Positions 13,032 to 24,094 of a stretch of 64,000 nucleotides of DNA are shown here, one piece after another. Below the pieces are notes generated by a model. It saw nothing but the letters and a program-made list of their open reading frames with translations, was not told where the DNA came from and ran no database searches. Both the position numbers and the translations under genes were made by a program. This stretch comes from Hemileia vastatrix (lineage: Eukaryota; Basidiomycota; Pucciniomycetes; Pucciniales; Zaghouaniaceae): positions 14,599,712 to 14,663,711 of the forward strand of contig JASXTE010000008.1 in the NCBI GenBank assembly GCA_030280995.1, read 5' to 3'. The stretch's first letter is position 1. Each line of letters starts with the position of its first letter.

Positions 13032-13252
13032 TCATCTAAATTTAATATAATTACGTAAATTATTAAATAAATATCTAATATATATCACTTTCCCTAGTTT
13101 AAAGTAATGACAATCCCTCAAGCCAAAATGCAGACCAAGTCTAGAAACAAAAGTTTGGGACTTTCCACAGGTATAGGCTAGAGGAACCCCATGAAACAAA
13201 TAAATGTTATCATGATTACCATTTATACAACACAAGGTCGTGGGCCCATTAC
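13032..13252 (-). CDS. Conserved Cys/His-rich ORF, Tet-like downstream segment
   Basis: The minus strand encodes about 73 residues starting SNGPTTLCCINGNHDN and containing TCGKSQTFVS and LHFGLRDCHYF. It closely matches the ORF at 37063-37281 in element B (there TCGKCQTF, restoring a CX2C). Both lie about 100 bp after the end of the Tet-like domain. No start codon is obvious, so it is probably a further exon of the dioxygenase gene or a separate exon joined by splicing. Conservation between two copies argues against chance. The function is unknown. Confidence 0.45.
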
Positions 13253-13452
13253 TTTAGTTGAGGAAATTGATACATAAAAAATATTTATTAAAAATTTACG
13301 AAAAAATATAAAATTTTCGATGACAACTCTAATCCCCATACTTTTTGGATCTAAATAAAGTTTTTTTAAATTGATTAACTTTACCTTCTTTCATTACCTT
13401 ATTGATTTTTGAATCAACTTATGACTGATTTGAAATAAGCAACCAAAATGTG

Positions 13453-13975
13453 TTAAATCTTGACAGGATTCCAAACCAGGAGTAGCTTTGGTCGTTTGAT
13501 GATTATCCTTAGAAGAATTCCAAATAGTTTCGATGATACCATTTCCCAAACCAAAATCAATGATGCACCGGTGGTCTGGAAAATATAAACCATGTCATTT
13601 GATTTTAGCTGGAGATGGTATTGGTTGGCCAGTAATCGGTTTGATATATGAGAATATACCAAAAGTAAGAAAATTGGTGTCCTTGGTATCGGTGTGAATT
13701 TTATTGTGAAATCCAGAATGAGTGATAATAACATTAGAAAATAAAAGATATTTGTGGCTGATATCTTCCCATTTGGAGTCACACCAATTCGGTATTCCAA
13801 CTTTGGTTGCAAGTTCATGATTTTTTTCAAATGCTTTATTACAGTGCTTTTTGATTTGAAGAGCAAGAAAAGAGTTAAAGGAAGGTAGAGTGTCCCATAA
13901 GCAAAAATCTTCATCTTTTTGAGCTTTAGTGATATTCTTGAGCAAAAAATATATGCCTAGATAATAATCATATAA
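13453..13975 (-). pseudogene. Tet-like 2OG-Fe(II) dioxygenase, second exon only
   Basis: Read on the minus strand, it starts at a splice acceptor (TTATCTAG) and gives LKNITKAQKDEDFCLWDTLP, then ITHSGFHNKIHTD with the metal-binding H-x-D at 13688-13696. An in-frame TGA follows after PSPAKIK (13595). The continuation in the same register reads CIIDFGLGNGII and NHQTTKATP, which carries the probable distal His. The first exon is missing. It is closer to the element B gene than to the A2 gene. Confidence 0.75.
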
Positions 13976-14029
13976 GAGTTTCAGAATCCTTATCCTCTAA
14001 ATATGCAATATAAAAATGTGAAATAAGAC

Positions 14030-14390
14030 AAGTGAAATTTGGAAAAAAGGCTCAACTTCAAAGGTCAAAATCTCAGCAACCACTGAACCTAATTCAAACC
14101 TGTTTGAGGGAAATGAAAGATATGCTTTAGTAGAATCTTCAGTTAAAGGACATGTGATTTAAATAAACCTAACCCTAATTTGTTACATAAAAAAATGAAA
14201 TAAAAATTTAAATTGGGAAAAAAAAGGCTCAACTTTAACGGTCAATATCTCAGCAACCACTGAATCAAATTCAAATCTGTTTGTGGGAAATGAAAGGTAG
14301 CCTTCAGGAGAATATTCAGTAAAAAGAACATTAGATTTGAATAGACCTAACCCTAATTCCGAGTCTTATTTTCAAAATTTTACAAAAACT
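14030..14390. repeat. ~177-bp tandem duplication in A1
   Basis: Two copies of a segment containing GGCTCAACTT (14049 and 14226), then CTCAGCAACCACTGAA, GGGAAATGAAAG and a closing CCTAACCCTAATT. The copies are diverged. I do not see this sequence in the other Harbinger-like elements of the window. Confidence 0.6.
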
Positions 14391-14479
14391 TGAAAAGTGG
14401 TAATGAAGATGAGATCAAAAGGAGTTTTATAAGTTCACTGTTATCCAGATAAGAGTCATACATATATTTAAGTATGAAC

Positions 14480-15300
14480 TTTTCATAAAAGGAATGAGAT
14501 ATCATATAGGCATGAAAAAAAGGAGATGAAACTTACCTTGATTGAAAAGTAGGAAAAATAGAGTGAGAAAGATTGATGTTGGAATTGTGGGGAAATTGAA
14601 TATGGAGTAAGTGAAATGCATAAAGAATGTGCAATGTATGTGTTTCAATGAAATGGAGCCAAAAAAAAGTGAAACAAGGGAAAGGGGGGATAATGACCAT
14701 GCCAAGGAGGGATGAAGAGTAGGGTGATGGAGCTAAAAAAGAAAGTAAAGAGGGAGAGAAAAAAAGGTTAATTATACCATTGAAATCCAAAATAACCACT
14801 TACAAAAAAAATTTAGATAAAAAAATAAAATAAATAGAAAAAAACAAAAAAAAATTATAATTAGTAATCAAAAAATCAAAGAAAAAGAATAAAGTGACTT
14901 ACCTGGAGAGATGAGATGACAAAATGAATGAAACCAAATTGTTTGAGGGATGTTGGAGGAGAATAGGAAAAAGATATGAGGGATGAATGAAAAAAAAAAT
15001 CACTGACAAAATATGTGATTTCATGTTGAGCTGGTGAAAGAAAACCAATGAGCCATCCAAAAAAAAAAATTCACCGTAAATTCCAAAAAAAAATGAATAT
15101 GAAACAAACCAAAATACCAACCCAAGTGAATGAAGTACACAAAGAGGACATTTGGAGAGTACAAAATGGTATGGGAAAGAAAGGGATGATGTGGCCAACA
15201 TGTGGTTTTGAAAAAAAAAATCACAAAAAAAGTGCTGATTTGAGGTCAGAACTGACACCCATAGAAAAAAGATTAAGAAGTAGAAGAAATAAGTAAAAAA
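14480..15300. other. Inverted copy of transposase 3' flank, non-coding
   Basis: The sequence around 14885-15180 is the reverse complement of the region after the element B transposase (about 34050-34330). It includes the CTTACCTGGAGAGATGAG phrase, the reverse complement of CTCATCTCTCCAGGTAAG seen after the A4 and A2 transposases. That phrase contains a good splice donor on the transposase-sense strand, so it may be transcribed sequence. The ORFs in either strand here are low-complexity and differ from copy to copy. Confidence 0.5.
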
Positions 15301-15602
15301 GAATGTAAACATGCCTGGTCAAAATATTGAAAATGTCAGGAAGGGGGGTGTGCCGAGGATTGATGGGTAGGTAGCGAGGAAGGTCAGTGTGTCACATGTG
15401 ACAGGGATGGGGTAAGAAAGGAAGGGATGTTTTGTGGCCAAAATGTGGTTGTGAAAAAAAACGGGAAAAAAGTGCTGATTTGAGGTCATAACTGACACCC
15501 TTTTTTGAAATAAGTGACTTTTTTGCAAAATTTAAGTGCTGATTTGGTTTGAAATCCGCACTTAAGTTAAGTGCGGATTTGCCAGAACTGACACCCCCTA
15601 TT

Positions 15603-16221
15603 TTGGAGTTAGACTTAATCACTCCTGGTTCCCCTAGGATAGAGCCGCTTTACTTGGTCAGCCACTACCCTCTTTTTCAAAACAGCACCATCCAGCTCTT
15701 CCAAAACATATGAACTGCCAGAAACCTGTTCTCTAACTTTTTATGGTCCATTCCACCTATCTGAAAACATATTCCCCCATTAGCTTTCTAAACTTCTATT
15801 ATAAACCAAAACCATATCTCCAGTTACCAAAGGTTTCCTAAGTCTATGAGCACACCACTTATCTCAATATCTTACTGACTGATTTCAAATTTTCATCATC
15901 CTAGAATATGCCTTCTCTAAGTATTCTTCTTTCTTCTCTAGCTGCATCATTCTTGCACATAATAATTCTTTAGTAGTTTTGACCATGTCCCAATATACTC
16001 CAACATAAAATTAAGCTTTTAAAACAACTGGTAAAACTGCTTTCTGTCCAAAAATAAGTTTTTACAGTGAATATCCAGTTGTCCTTTTGGCAGTGATTCT
16101 GTCAGCAAATAGAACTAATGGTAAATTGTGCCTCCATTTTTCGGCACATGTCTCACACATTTTAATCAAATCATCCTAATAACTTGATACCCTCTTTCTA
16201 CCATTCCTTCAGATTCAGGAT
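15603..16221 (-). pseudogene. Gypsy integrase C-terminal fragment
   Basis: The minus strand carries YPESEGMVERGYQVIR near 16217-16170, the integrase catalytic-Glu region (usual form YHPESNGxxERxxQ). Later remnants include WFIIEV..KANGG and, near the 15603 end, GEPGVIKSNSKIG, typical of basidiomycete Gypsy integrase tails. Many stops interrupt it. It is flanked on both sides by Harbinger-like elements, A1 (ending 15599) and A4 (starting 16225), so two elements hit the same relic. Confidence 0.6.
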
Positions 16222-16282
16222 AATAGGGGGTGTCAGTTCTGGAAAATAAACACTTACAAATCTGCACTTAACTTAGACCAAA

Positions 16283-18156
16283 CACCACGCAATATTTGGG
16301 GGGTACTTGCTAGCAAGTCCTCAACTTGAAGTCAGATGGAGCTCATACTGAAGTAATACTGAACTCTCACTTGAATTATCACACAAACAATAATGGATCT
16401 ATATTGAAAACATAGTGAAAGTGTGAGGATAACTGAATGGAAGCCAGAAAAAATCATTTCATGAGTCTACTCAATGCACAGTATTTTTTGAAGCAACTTA
16501 TTTAAATAATACTTTATTAAATTAAGTTGATCAATAAAAATCAATTGAAAATATTGCAATTCTTAAATACAATGATTTTATTAAAAACTTTCAGATTGAA
16601 TATAAAAAAAAACAGTGACTTTTCCTATTACCTACAACTTTTTTTACAGAATTAAAAACTATGTTTCAGCTAATATTTTATGGAAGTGAACTCTGTTCTT
16701 TGCCCAAAGAACAGAGTTCATCCTCCTATTTTCACACTCTGTTTGCACCAATCCCCATCCCTTTCAATTCTATCAACACATGCTTGTCTTCCCTCCCCTC
16801 CCCTTTTGCTATCCTCCCAGCCCCATTGTATGCCATCTTCTTTTTATCCCCATTTTACCCCTCTCAACCTCTCCCCAACCCTTTTCTTCTTTCAAAATGC
16901 CTTGGAACCCTTAATCTTCCCTTCCAACTCTTTCCCAACCTTTTTGCTACCCCATATACCCTTCCTCACCCCTCTCTCCAGCCTCCCCAACCCTTGTAGC
17001 CCCATTCCTCCCCTTTACCTCGCCTCCACAATCCTTGAACCCCAATTTCTTCCCTTTCAACTCAGTCCCTGTTTCTATATATAAAAATAAAGTGTTAGGG
17101 AGAAATGGGGAGATAAGAGAACTGGAAGGAGAGGAGTGGAGAGGGGTAGAGAGGCGTGGAGAGGGAGAGGCAAGTGCGGATACAGGTTGAAAATGATGAC
17201 CCAGGGAGTGAAAAGGTTGCAGAGAAAGATGAGGTGAGGATAAAGAAATATTTCAAAGGGAAAAGAGTGGGGTATTCTTGAGAGGGAGTAAAAAAAGATA
17301 ATAAAAGAAGATAGTAATACAAAATAAATATACAAAAAATATAAAATATATAAAATATGTTACAAAGAGTGGGCACAGAAATTCCTTGAATCCTAAAAAT
17401 CCACAACCCCTATACTGTTATTCTCTTCATTTACTTAAATCAAATAAAAATCTACATTTTAATATTTTGAAAATTTTTAAGAAGAGGGTAAATTAATTTT
17501 AATAAATATTAGTATGAAATTTTTTTTATTTAATAGTGAAATATAGTATGTCAATTAAATTTGAAAATAATATGTCTAAGTAAAGTCTTTGTAACATCAT
17601 TTTTAAGATTTTAGCACCTTCTTTAGATGTTTTAATGATTTATAATATTCAATATTATCTAGTCATAAAATAAGTATATAATTTTTTCAATTCTTGAAAA
17701 TAATACAATAAATAATATAAATGCAAAAAATAACCTTTCATGAACAAATTGACATATTTCAAATTGTAGTTTCTCCATGTATTTCTGGCCAAAGAAACTT
17801 ATATAATAATGTCAGATGGTAACTTGCCGGATCTATCCATTGGTGTTCTTTTTTTTTAAATTGTAAAGAAACTGCTTAAATAGTTCAAAATATGTATTTT
17901 TCAGATTAATTTGAGTGTGGTCTGCACTGTATTAAAACTACTATAAAAAATTCATTCTTCATATCTCAAGATTTGTTCAAAGTATTATTACCTATCCTTC
18001 ATTAAATGTTCAAGTTGTATTCATATTGAGTTCACCAGAATGTCAATATTTTTTCTTGGTGGTTTCATCACTAACTTAATGTGGGCTCAAAAAGATATGA
18101 ATTAGGGTTCAAGGTTGTGGACTTGCTAGAAAGTCTGCCCCCCATATTGTGTGGTG
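16283..18156. mobile_element. Element C, 1.9-kb non-coding TIR element
   Basis: It starts CACCACGCAATATTTGGGGGG and ends CCCCCCATATTGTGTGGTG. Inside the ends is a second inverted motif, ACTTGCTAGCAAGTCC against ACTTGCTAGAAAGTCT. Flanks share AAA (16280-16282, 18157-18159), and the A3 copy shows the uninterrupted site (GACCAAATCCGCAC), so this is a real insertion with a 3-bp duplication. No transposase is encoded; the ORFs at 16661-17406 are pyrimidine- or purine-rich low complexity. A 261-bp relative is at 61880-62140. Confidence 0.8.
16470..16745. repeat. Segment shared with A3, ending in a 34-nt hairpin
   Basis: About 275 bp here match 48662-48939 closely. The segment ends with a perfect inverted repeat at 16687-16720: TGAACTCTGTTCTTTG, a CC loop, then CAAAGAACAGAGTTCA. 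It is followed by TCCTCCTATTTTCACACTC in both places. Compensating changes keep the stem paired in A3 (TTCG/CGAA instead of TTTG/CAAA). Confidence 0.75.
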
Positions 18157-18343
18157 AAATCTGCACTTATTTAATTGAGGATTTAAGAAACACACTAGCC
18201 CCAACACTGGTGGATTTCAAAATGAAATCATTCACTTATTTCACTCAAATATAAACTTTCTCAACCAAAAGTGCTGATTTCACTAAAATGTCCCATTTCA
18301 CTTATATGTCAGCATCATCCCATTAATACACAGACTTCTGCAG

Positions 18344-19149
18344 TGTCACCGGACTACCTACGCACAAGGTCGAGGATGTTCCTGTAAGTGAGATCAGGAG
18401 TTTAGAGACTTCTTTGAAGCACAGAGGAATGATTCAAGGAAGTGATTCGAAGATGACTCGAAGGAAGAACTGATGCTTCAAATTATGTTTGAGAAGAATT
18501 CTAATATAATTTAAAGGTAATGTTAAATTTCTTAAAATCTCACAAAGGGTTGGAAACTCAATAATCAAAGGTTTTAGGATTTAGGAATGATTACTGAGAA
18601 GATAAGGAAAGATACAATAATAATGATTTAACTTAAAACTTTTACCACTATTAACTATAAATACGTTTTATAATTTAATTCTAAAGAATGTTGAACCAAA
18701 ATCCCAACCCCTTTTATATCCTTTACTCCTCCTCGCAATGACCTCATACCCATCCACTATTCCGCACACCACAGATCATCAAAAATTCATCCATTACACC
18801 TGGACCCTCCTCACTAACATCCGTTAACCCTTTAATCCTCTACTATCCATTCCTTCCATGCTCACTACCCCTTTTAATAATTCACAGACATTTAATAAAC
18901 CTTTTAGTGCACCATTACATTGACTATTGCGCTGTGCATCTCTTATTGAAGAAAAGACTGAGACACACTATTGAGATATTGACTAATTTAGATTTAAAGT
19001 TTAGACTAGCATGGTTGAATAGCGAGTACACAAAGGAAAGTTGCAGTTGCTATGGAGAATTGCTTTCTGCGCTTCGAGTATGGATTTAGACCTCTGTATT
19101 ATTGATTTAATGAGCTGCTTTTGCCTTGAGTGTCATGTGGCACGTGACA
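18344..19149 (-). repeat. 3' LTR of the chromovirus
   Basis: 806 bp, TGTCACCGGACTACC to GTGACA. In element sense (minus strand) it has a TATA box, TATAAAAGG, at 18710-18718. I see no purine-rich polypurine tract on the sense strand immediately before this LTR; the adjacent bases read ATACCCAGGCATC. Confidence 0.92.
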
Positions 19150-19251
19150 GATGCCTGGGTATAAGAACACGAGCTCCATTGAGAGTAAGACATACTTCTC
19201 ACACTAGTTTCCCTTTACTTTTATTTTTTAATTACTCTATAATTTACTACA

Positions 19252-20202
19252 ATGGATTTCCCTACTCCAACTCCCACGCCTCCACACCCTAAAGCGGATG
19301 GGGGAATTGTCACACGGCAATATTCCAAGGCTTGCACGACTTGCGAGTCAATGGAGTACTTTTGCATGGAAAGCACGGCGACACGAGGTCCTCGCCAGAA
19401 GTGCAAATTTTGCTGCTGGAGACGGGTGGCGTGTGACACCTTGTCGAAGAATACTGACACCGAGAGTCGGTTCACAAAACTAAATATTGGGTGATTCCCA
19501 AGACAAAAGAGGTAGTCAAAGATATTTGGGATGTCTCAATTGGGGACGATCAATTGGTGGGAGCAAATGAGGAGGAGGCTGAAGACAATGTAGCAACCTG
19601 GGTGACTCGGGCTGCAAGCAGGAAACGAGTGGTCAAAGAAGAAGTCGACGAGTTAGTTGAGGAGGAAGAGGAAGTCTCCATTTTGAGACAGACCCCAAAA
19701 AAGCAACGGGTGGTCATCGAGGATGACAAAGAGGAAAAGGAAGTAGTGGTGGAGGTCACTCTGAGATTGTTCTTAGAAGCAGACCCCATATTTGAAGTAA
19801 GTCCATTCTCCTGATATTTTATAAATTTAGTTACTGATGGGTTTGTTTTAGAATTCAGACGTCATCGCAGAAGTCCCTATGGCGGAAGCTTTGAATGTGG
19901 AAGCAACCATTGTGGAACCCGCTGCTGTGGAAGTGATGGTGTCAATCTTGACCAAAGATAGATTACCGGTGGTTGCCTCGAGGGAGGAGAATGAAGAAAC
20001 CCTCAATCAAGTATGGTCGAAAAAGCCTCGCCAGGTTTGGCGAGTGAGGTTTATTGAAGACTTAAGCGGCAAAATCAATAAGATTGTCAATGCGGCCTCC
20101 TTCAACGTGGCCGAGGAGCTACTGGAAATTGGAGAAGTGATTCCGGTAGGAGAGGGGGAAGTATTTGAGAAGTGTAGGAAGGAAATAAGGGAGATTTTGT
20201 AG
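19252..20202 (+). CDS. Antisense accessory gene with Zn2Cys6-like cluster
   Basis: This gene is encoded on the strand opposite to gag-pol, between pol and the 3' LTR. The first part starts MDFPTPTPTP and has six cysteines at residues 28, 31, 38, 51, 54 and 61, spacing CX2CX6CX12CX2CX6C. That is the pattern of the fungal Zn(II)2Cys6 binuclear DNA-binding cluster. A frameshift near 19470-19490 leads into an acidic Glu/Val-rich segment (DELVEEEEEVSIL). An intron at 19797-19851 (GTAAGT...TTTTAG, phase 0) precedes the last exon, which has WRVRFIEDLSGKINKIVNAA and ends at 20202. Function is unknown; a DNA-binding or regulatory role is inference from the cluster. The chromovirus LTR could supply an antisense promoter. 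Confidence 0.65.
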
Positions 20203-21016
20203 AAGATGAAGGGATTGGTTTGGGGTAAAATAAAAGAGAGAATTTAAAATAGAAAGAGAAAAGAAAAGAAAGAAAAGTAAAGTAAAAAACAATTTGTATT
20301 TAGTTATTTTATTTTGTTGTTTTATGAAAATTTTAATATTTTATTTTTTATAAGATTTTGAGAGATAAAGGAAAAGACAGAAAAAAGATTTAAATAGAAT
20401 TTTGTTTTAAAATTTTGAAAGAAGAAGTTTAAATGAGAGAGGAAAAGAAAGAATATTTGATTGAAGGAGTTTTAGTTTTAAAGTTCAAAAAGAAAAAGAA
20501 TTAAGTAAGAAGAAAGAAAGAAGAAAGAAATAATTGATTTAAATAATTTTGTTGTAAATAAAATTTAATGAAAAGAAACAATTTGTTATTTATGAAAGTT
20601 TTTTAATTGAAGATTTGAGGAATTCAGTTATTTAAAAAAAGAAAAGAAAGAAAAGAAGAGAAGAAATAAATTTTTAAAAGAGTTTTGAAAGAAAAGAAGT
20701 AATTTGTTCGAAGGATTTAAAAGAGAGACTTAGAGTTTGGAGTGAAGTTCGAGAAGATGTTTGTGTTGCGTTCGTGAAAAATTTTGATAGTTTGAGGAAA
20801 AGAAATTTTTAAAGAAAGAATGTATATAGAAAATTGAAATGGAAAAAAGAAAAAGATTTTATTTTTATTTGTTTTATGTTATTTTATTTAAATTTGATTT
20901 TATTTATTTATTTTTTAATTTTATTTTGTTTATTTTAAAGAAGGTTGAAAAAATTTGAAAAGAAAAAGAATAAAGAAGAAAACAAAATTAAGGGATTTTT
21001 TAGAAGTACAGATGTT
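20203..21016 (+). other. Purine-rich spacer between antisense gene and pol
   Basis: About 800 bp of strongly A/G-biased plus strand (many GAAAGAAAAGAAAG runs) with no gene. On the pol-sense strand it is a long pyrimidine tract following the chromodomain. It may act as 3' sequence for both convergent genes. Confidence 0.5.
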
Positions 21017-22558
21017 TTAGATTTTAAAAAGAAGAAAAGAAAAGAGAAGAAAAAAAAAAGAGAAAGAAAAAATAAAAGAGAGTTTTAAAGGATATTTAAG
21101 ATGAAAAGATTTTAGGAGTTCAGGGGCGTTAGAAACATTGATGGCTGGTTCCCAGGATGTTTTGTCTGAGTCATCGAGGAAGCCTTCCCATTCCATGAGG
21201 TATTGAAGTTTCCCCTTGCGCATTCTTGAATCAAGGATGTGGCTTACTTCCCACTCTAGATGGTCTTCTACTTTGACCGGTTCCGGAAGAGGTTGGTTCT
21301 TGCCCGGGTATGTTTCTCGAGCCAGTTCCAGGAGAGATACGTGAAAAACAGGGTGAATAGCCTGCCATTTAGGAGGTAGCTTGAGTCGAAATGCAGTTTT
21401 AGAGACTTCAGAGTTGATTTCAAATGGTCCCAAGCGTTTTTCAGCCAGTTTCTTTGATGGTTGAGTTGTTCGAATGTTTCGTGCATCAAGCCATACTTTA
21501 TTGCCTGGTTTAAAAGGAGGAGCAGTTTGTCAATGTTTGTCGGCCTGTTCCTTGTACCTTCGAACCGCTAATTCCAAATTTGATTTAAGTTCCTCTTGGA
21601 GTCGTGATATGGTTTGAAGATAATGTTCTGCAGGATGATTAGTTCCTACATGGATTGAGTTGAATCGAGGATGTCTTCCATAAACAGTTTTTAAAGGAGA
21701 TTGTTGTGTCGAAGAATGAGTCGAGTTATTATAAGCAAATTGGGCCAATGGTAACCATGTGGTCCAATCGTCTTGTTGGTAACTGACATACATTTGAAGG
21801 TATTGTTCGGGGATTTGGTTGACCCTTTCTGTTTGCCCATCAGTTTCAGGATGATAGGCTGTGGAGAGGTTCCTCGTGATATTGAGTTGTCTACACAGTT
21901 GAGTCCAGAATGTGGATACAAACAATGAGCCTCTATCTGAAATAATATCATTTGGTAAGCCGTGTTTGGAAAATACATATTCTAGAAACAATTTTGACAA
22001 ATCTTCTGCTGTAGCAGTAGTAGTGGTTTTAATAAAAATAGACATTTTTGAAAATCTATCTACTATTACTAATATAGCATCAAAATTATTAGAAAGAGGA
22101 AGTTGAGAAATAAAATCCATTGATAAAGTTTCCCAAGGTTTAGAGGGAATAGGAAGTGGTTGAAGCAACCCATACTTCCGGTGACAGGGAGCCTTATTCC
22201 TATTATATTTGTAACAAGCTTCTATATAGGCCTTGATTTCCCTGGTCATACCTGGCCAGAAGAAATCCCTTGCTATTAACTGGTAGGTTTTATCAACCCC
22301 AAAATGACCAGCTAATGGAGAATCATGTCGACTGTTGAAAATCCATAATTTTATCTCATTGTTGTCGGGTATGACTACTCTTCCCTCGAAAACTAATAGA
22401 CCTGATACAATACTAAATCTTTTGGCCCCTTGCTTTGAGAGAATTTTGTCTTTTAACCCTAAACAATAATTTTCCTTCGACTGAGCTTTGAGGATGTTGG
22501 ATAGTGGATTTTGAAAAGATTGAATTGTCATCAAATTAAGTTGATAAGTCATTAACAT
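21017..22558 (-). pseudogene. Chromovirus integrase and chromodomain
   Basis: The integrase opens with the zinc-binding domain (AGHFGVDKTY, then ACYKYNRNKAP, where the second Cys of the usual CxxC is Tyr). The core follows with METLSMDFISQLP-type Asp (here ETLSMDFIS), SDRGSLF and TDGQTERVN, so the D, D and E residues are kept. Near the C-terminus FHVSLLE leads to a chromodomain (WEVSHILDSR, LMEWEGF, SWEP), which in this class directs integration to modified chromatin. A TGA at 21530-21532, after EQADKH where relatives have Arg, splits it. Another TAA precedes it at 22574. Confidence 0.9.
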
Positions 22559-22573
22559 TGATTCATTGAAGAT

Positions 22574-24090
22574 TTATTTCACATTTGCTGGGTTCTTGTC
22601 AGCAAATGTGTCCCCCCGCTGTGGGTAAATGTCGTCCCGACGTGACAAGATATCTGGGACAATGCAGTTCTTACCTGGGCAATAGGAAATAGAAAAAGAA
22701 AATTCAGACAGAAACTCAGCCCACCTGGCTTGACACCTGGTTAACATTTTGGAAGACATAAAGTATTTCAAAGCATTATGGTCTGTTAAATTTTGAAAAG
22801 GACTATCTAAGCTGAGAAGAAAAGAGCACCATTTTTTAAGACAATGAATAATAGCTAAAAGCTCTTTGTCATGAATTTCATAATTTAATTCTGCTGCAAT
22901 GAGTTTGTGTGACTCAAAAGCAACAGGATGAAACAATTTCGTTTCAGGATTTAATTGAGAAATGACCCCTGCAATAGAATAATTGCTTGCATCTGTCTCG
23001 ACTATTGTCGAAGCAGAAGGATCAAAGTGTTGAAGAATTGGAGCTGTGGTGAATGCCGTCTTCAATGCTTCAAATTCCTTTCCTGCTGTTGAAGTAAAAA
23101 CAAAAGGAATATCTTTTCTAAGAAGAGAAGTAAGATTGGAAATAGTTTTAGAGTAATCTTTAATAAATATTCTATAGAAATTTGCGAAACCCAAAAATCC
23201 CTGGAGGGATTTAACGGATTTGGGCTCAGGCCATTCTAGGACCTTTTGGACTTTTTTGTCGTCCATGACTAATCCATCAGTGGATAACGTAAAACCCAAA
23301 AAATCAATAGATTTAAGGTGGAATTTGCATTTATTATGCTTGGCGTAGAGACCGTGATCTCAAAGTAAATTTAGAACCTGTCAAACATGATGAATATGTT
23401 CATCTAGTGTCTTTGAGGAAATTAAAATATCATCTAAATAGACGACAACAAATTGTTCGACAACATCTTGAAAGATGTCATTGACAAAACTTTGAAAAGT
23501 AGATGGTGTGTTACACAATCCAAAAGGCATAACTAAATATTCAAAACTAACAAATCTAGTGCGCATTGCAGTCAGTGGTTCATGACCTTCCGCAATGTGA
23601 ATAAGATTGTAAGCGCCTCTAAGATCAATTTTAGAAAAGAAATTAGCACCATTGAAAAGTTTAAGAAGCAATGACATAGGGGGAACAGGATATGCATTCT
23701 TCTTAGTGACTGTGTTGAGCTTTCTATAGTCAACACACAACCTAAGGCTGCCATCCTTCTTTTTTACAAAGAGAACAGGGGAGCCGGTTGGAGATTTACT
23801 GGCTCTGATGAAACCTTTGGCTACATTATCTGCAATGTAGTCTCAAAGAACTTGAGATTCGTCCTTCGACAAAGAATAGACAGGACCTGCCGGAGGTACT
23901 GGACCTATTAACTCTATCTGATGGTCGTAGGGTCGATGAGGTGGTAACTTATTGGCCTTGGGGATTGAAAAAAAATCAAGGAAATCATGATAGATTTCTG
24001 GTAGAATTGATTTAATGGTTTCAATGTCGATTTGGTTGTCCTCATCATCTTCGAGGGAATCTGTCGAGTGAAGACCAGAATTGAGAGAGC
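22574..24090 (-). pseudogene. Chromovirus reverse transcriptase and RNase H
   Basis: The RT reads [45 protein letters not shown] and [11 protein letters not shown], with the catalytic YLDD at 23429-23440. Thumb and tether follow, then RNase H with VETDASNYSIAGVIS, ELNYEIHDKELLAI and LTDHNALKYF. In-frame stops are TGA at 23843-23845, 23381-23383 and 23360-23362, each where the family has Arg (VLRDY, HVRQV, LLRDH), plus TAA at 22574-22576. Apart from these the frame is continuous. Confidence 0.9.
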
Positions 24091-24094
24091 ATAA

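Larger units (their letters stand above)
11918..15599 (+). mobile_element. Harbinger-like element A1 (rearranged, 3.7 kb)
   Basis: The termini are AGGGGGTGTCAGTTCTGG and its inverse, flanked by 3-bp target duplications ATT (11915-11917 and 15600-15602). The left part holds a family-A transposase fragment (12190-12825). The middle holds an inverted segment with part of a Tet-like dioxygenase gene that resembles the copy in element B more than the one in A2. The right 300 bp matches the right end of A2 in direct orientation. It is thus a chimera: family-A ends around an inverted family-B-like interior. It is not autonomous. Confidence 0.8.

Noticed and set aside
13595..13945. Two overlapping minus-strand ORFs read as different proteins
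   Set aside because: Only one frame carries the Tet-like motifs; the other (13453-13914) is its shifted shadow until the stop at 13595.
11917..15600. Reading TA as part of the Harbinger-like termini with TA duplications (mariner-like)
   Set aside because: Empty-site comparison for A3 and B gives exactly a 3-bp ATT/AAT duplication with AGGGGG...CCCCCT termini.
14502..15622. Several overlapping Phe/Leu/Ser-rich minus-strand ORFs
   Set aside because: They fall in T-rich non-coding parts of A1 that recur in A2 and A3 without preserved frames.
16661..17406. Pro/Leu-rich ORFs of 86-134 residues in element C
   Set aside because: Overlapping frames in a pyrimidine-rich then purine-rich tract; no domain and no start-codon logic.
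20203..21016. Purine-rich tract as the chromovirus polypurine tract
   Set aside because: It is purine-rich on the strand opposite to gag-pol and lies more than 1 kb from the 3' LTR.
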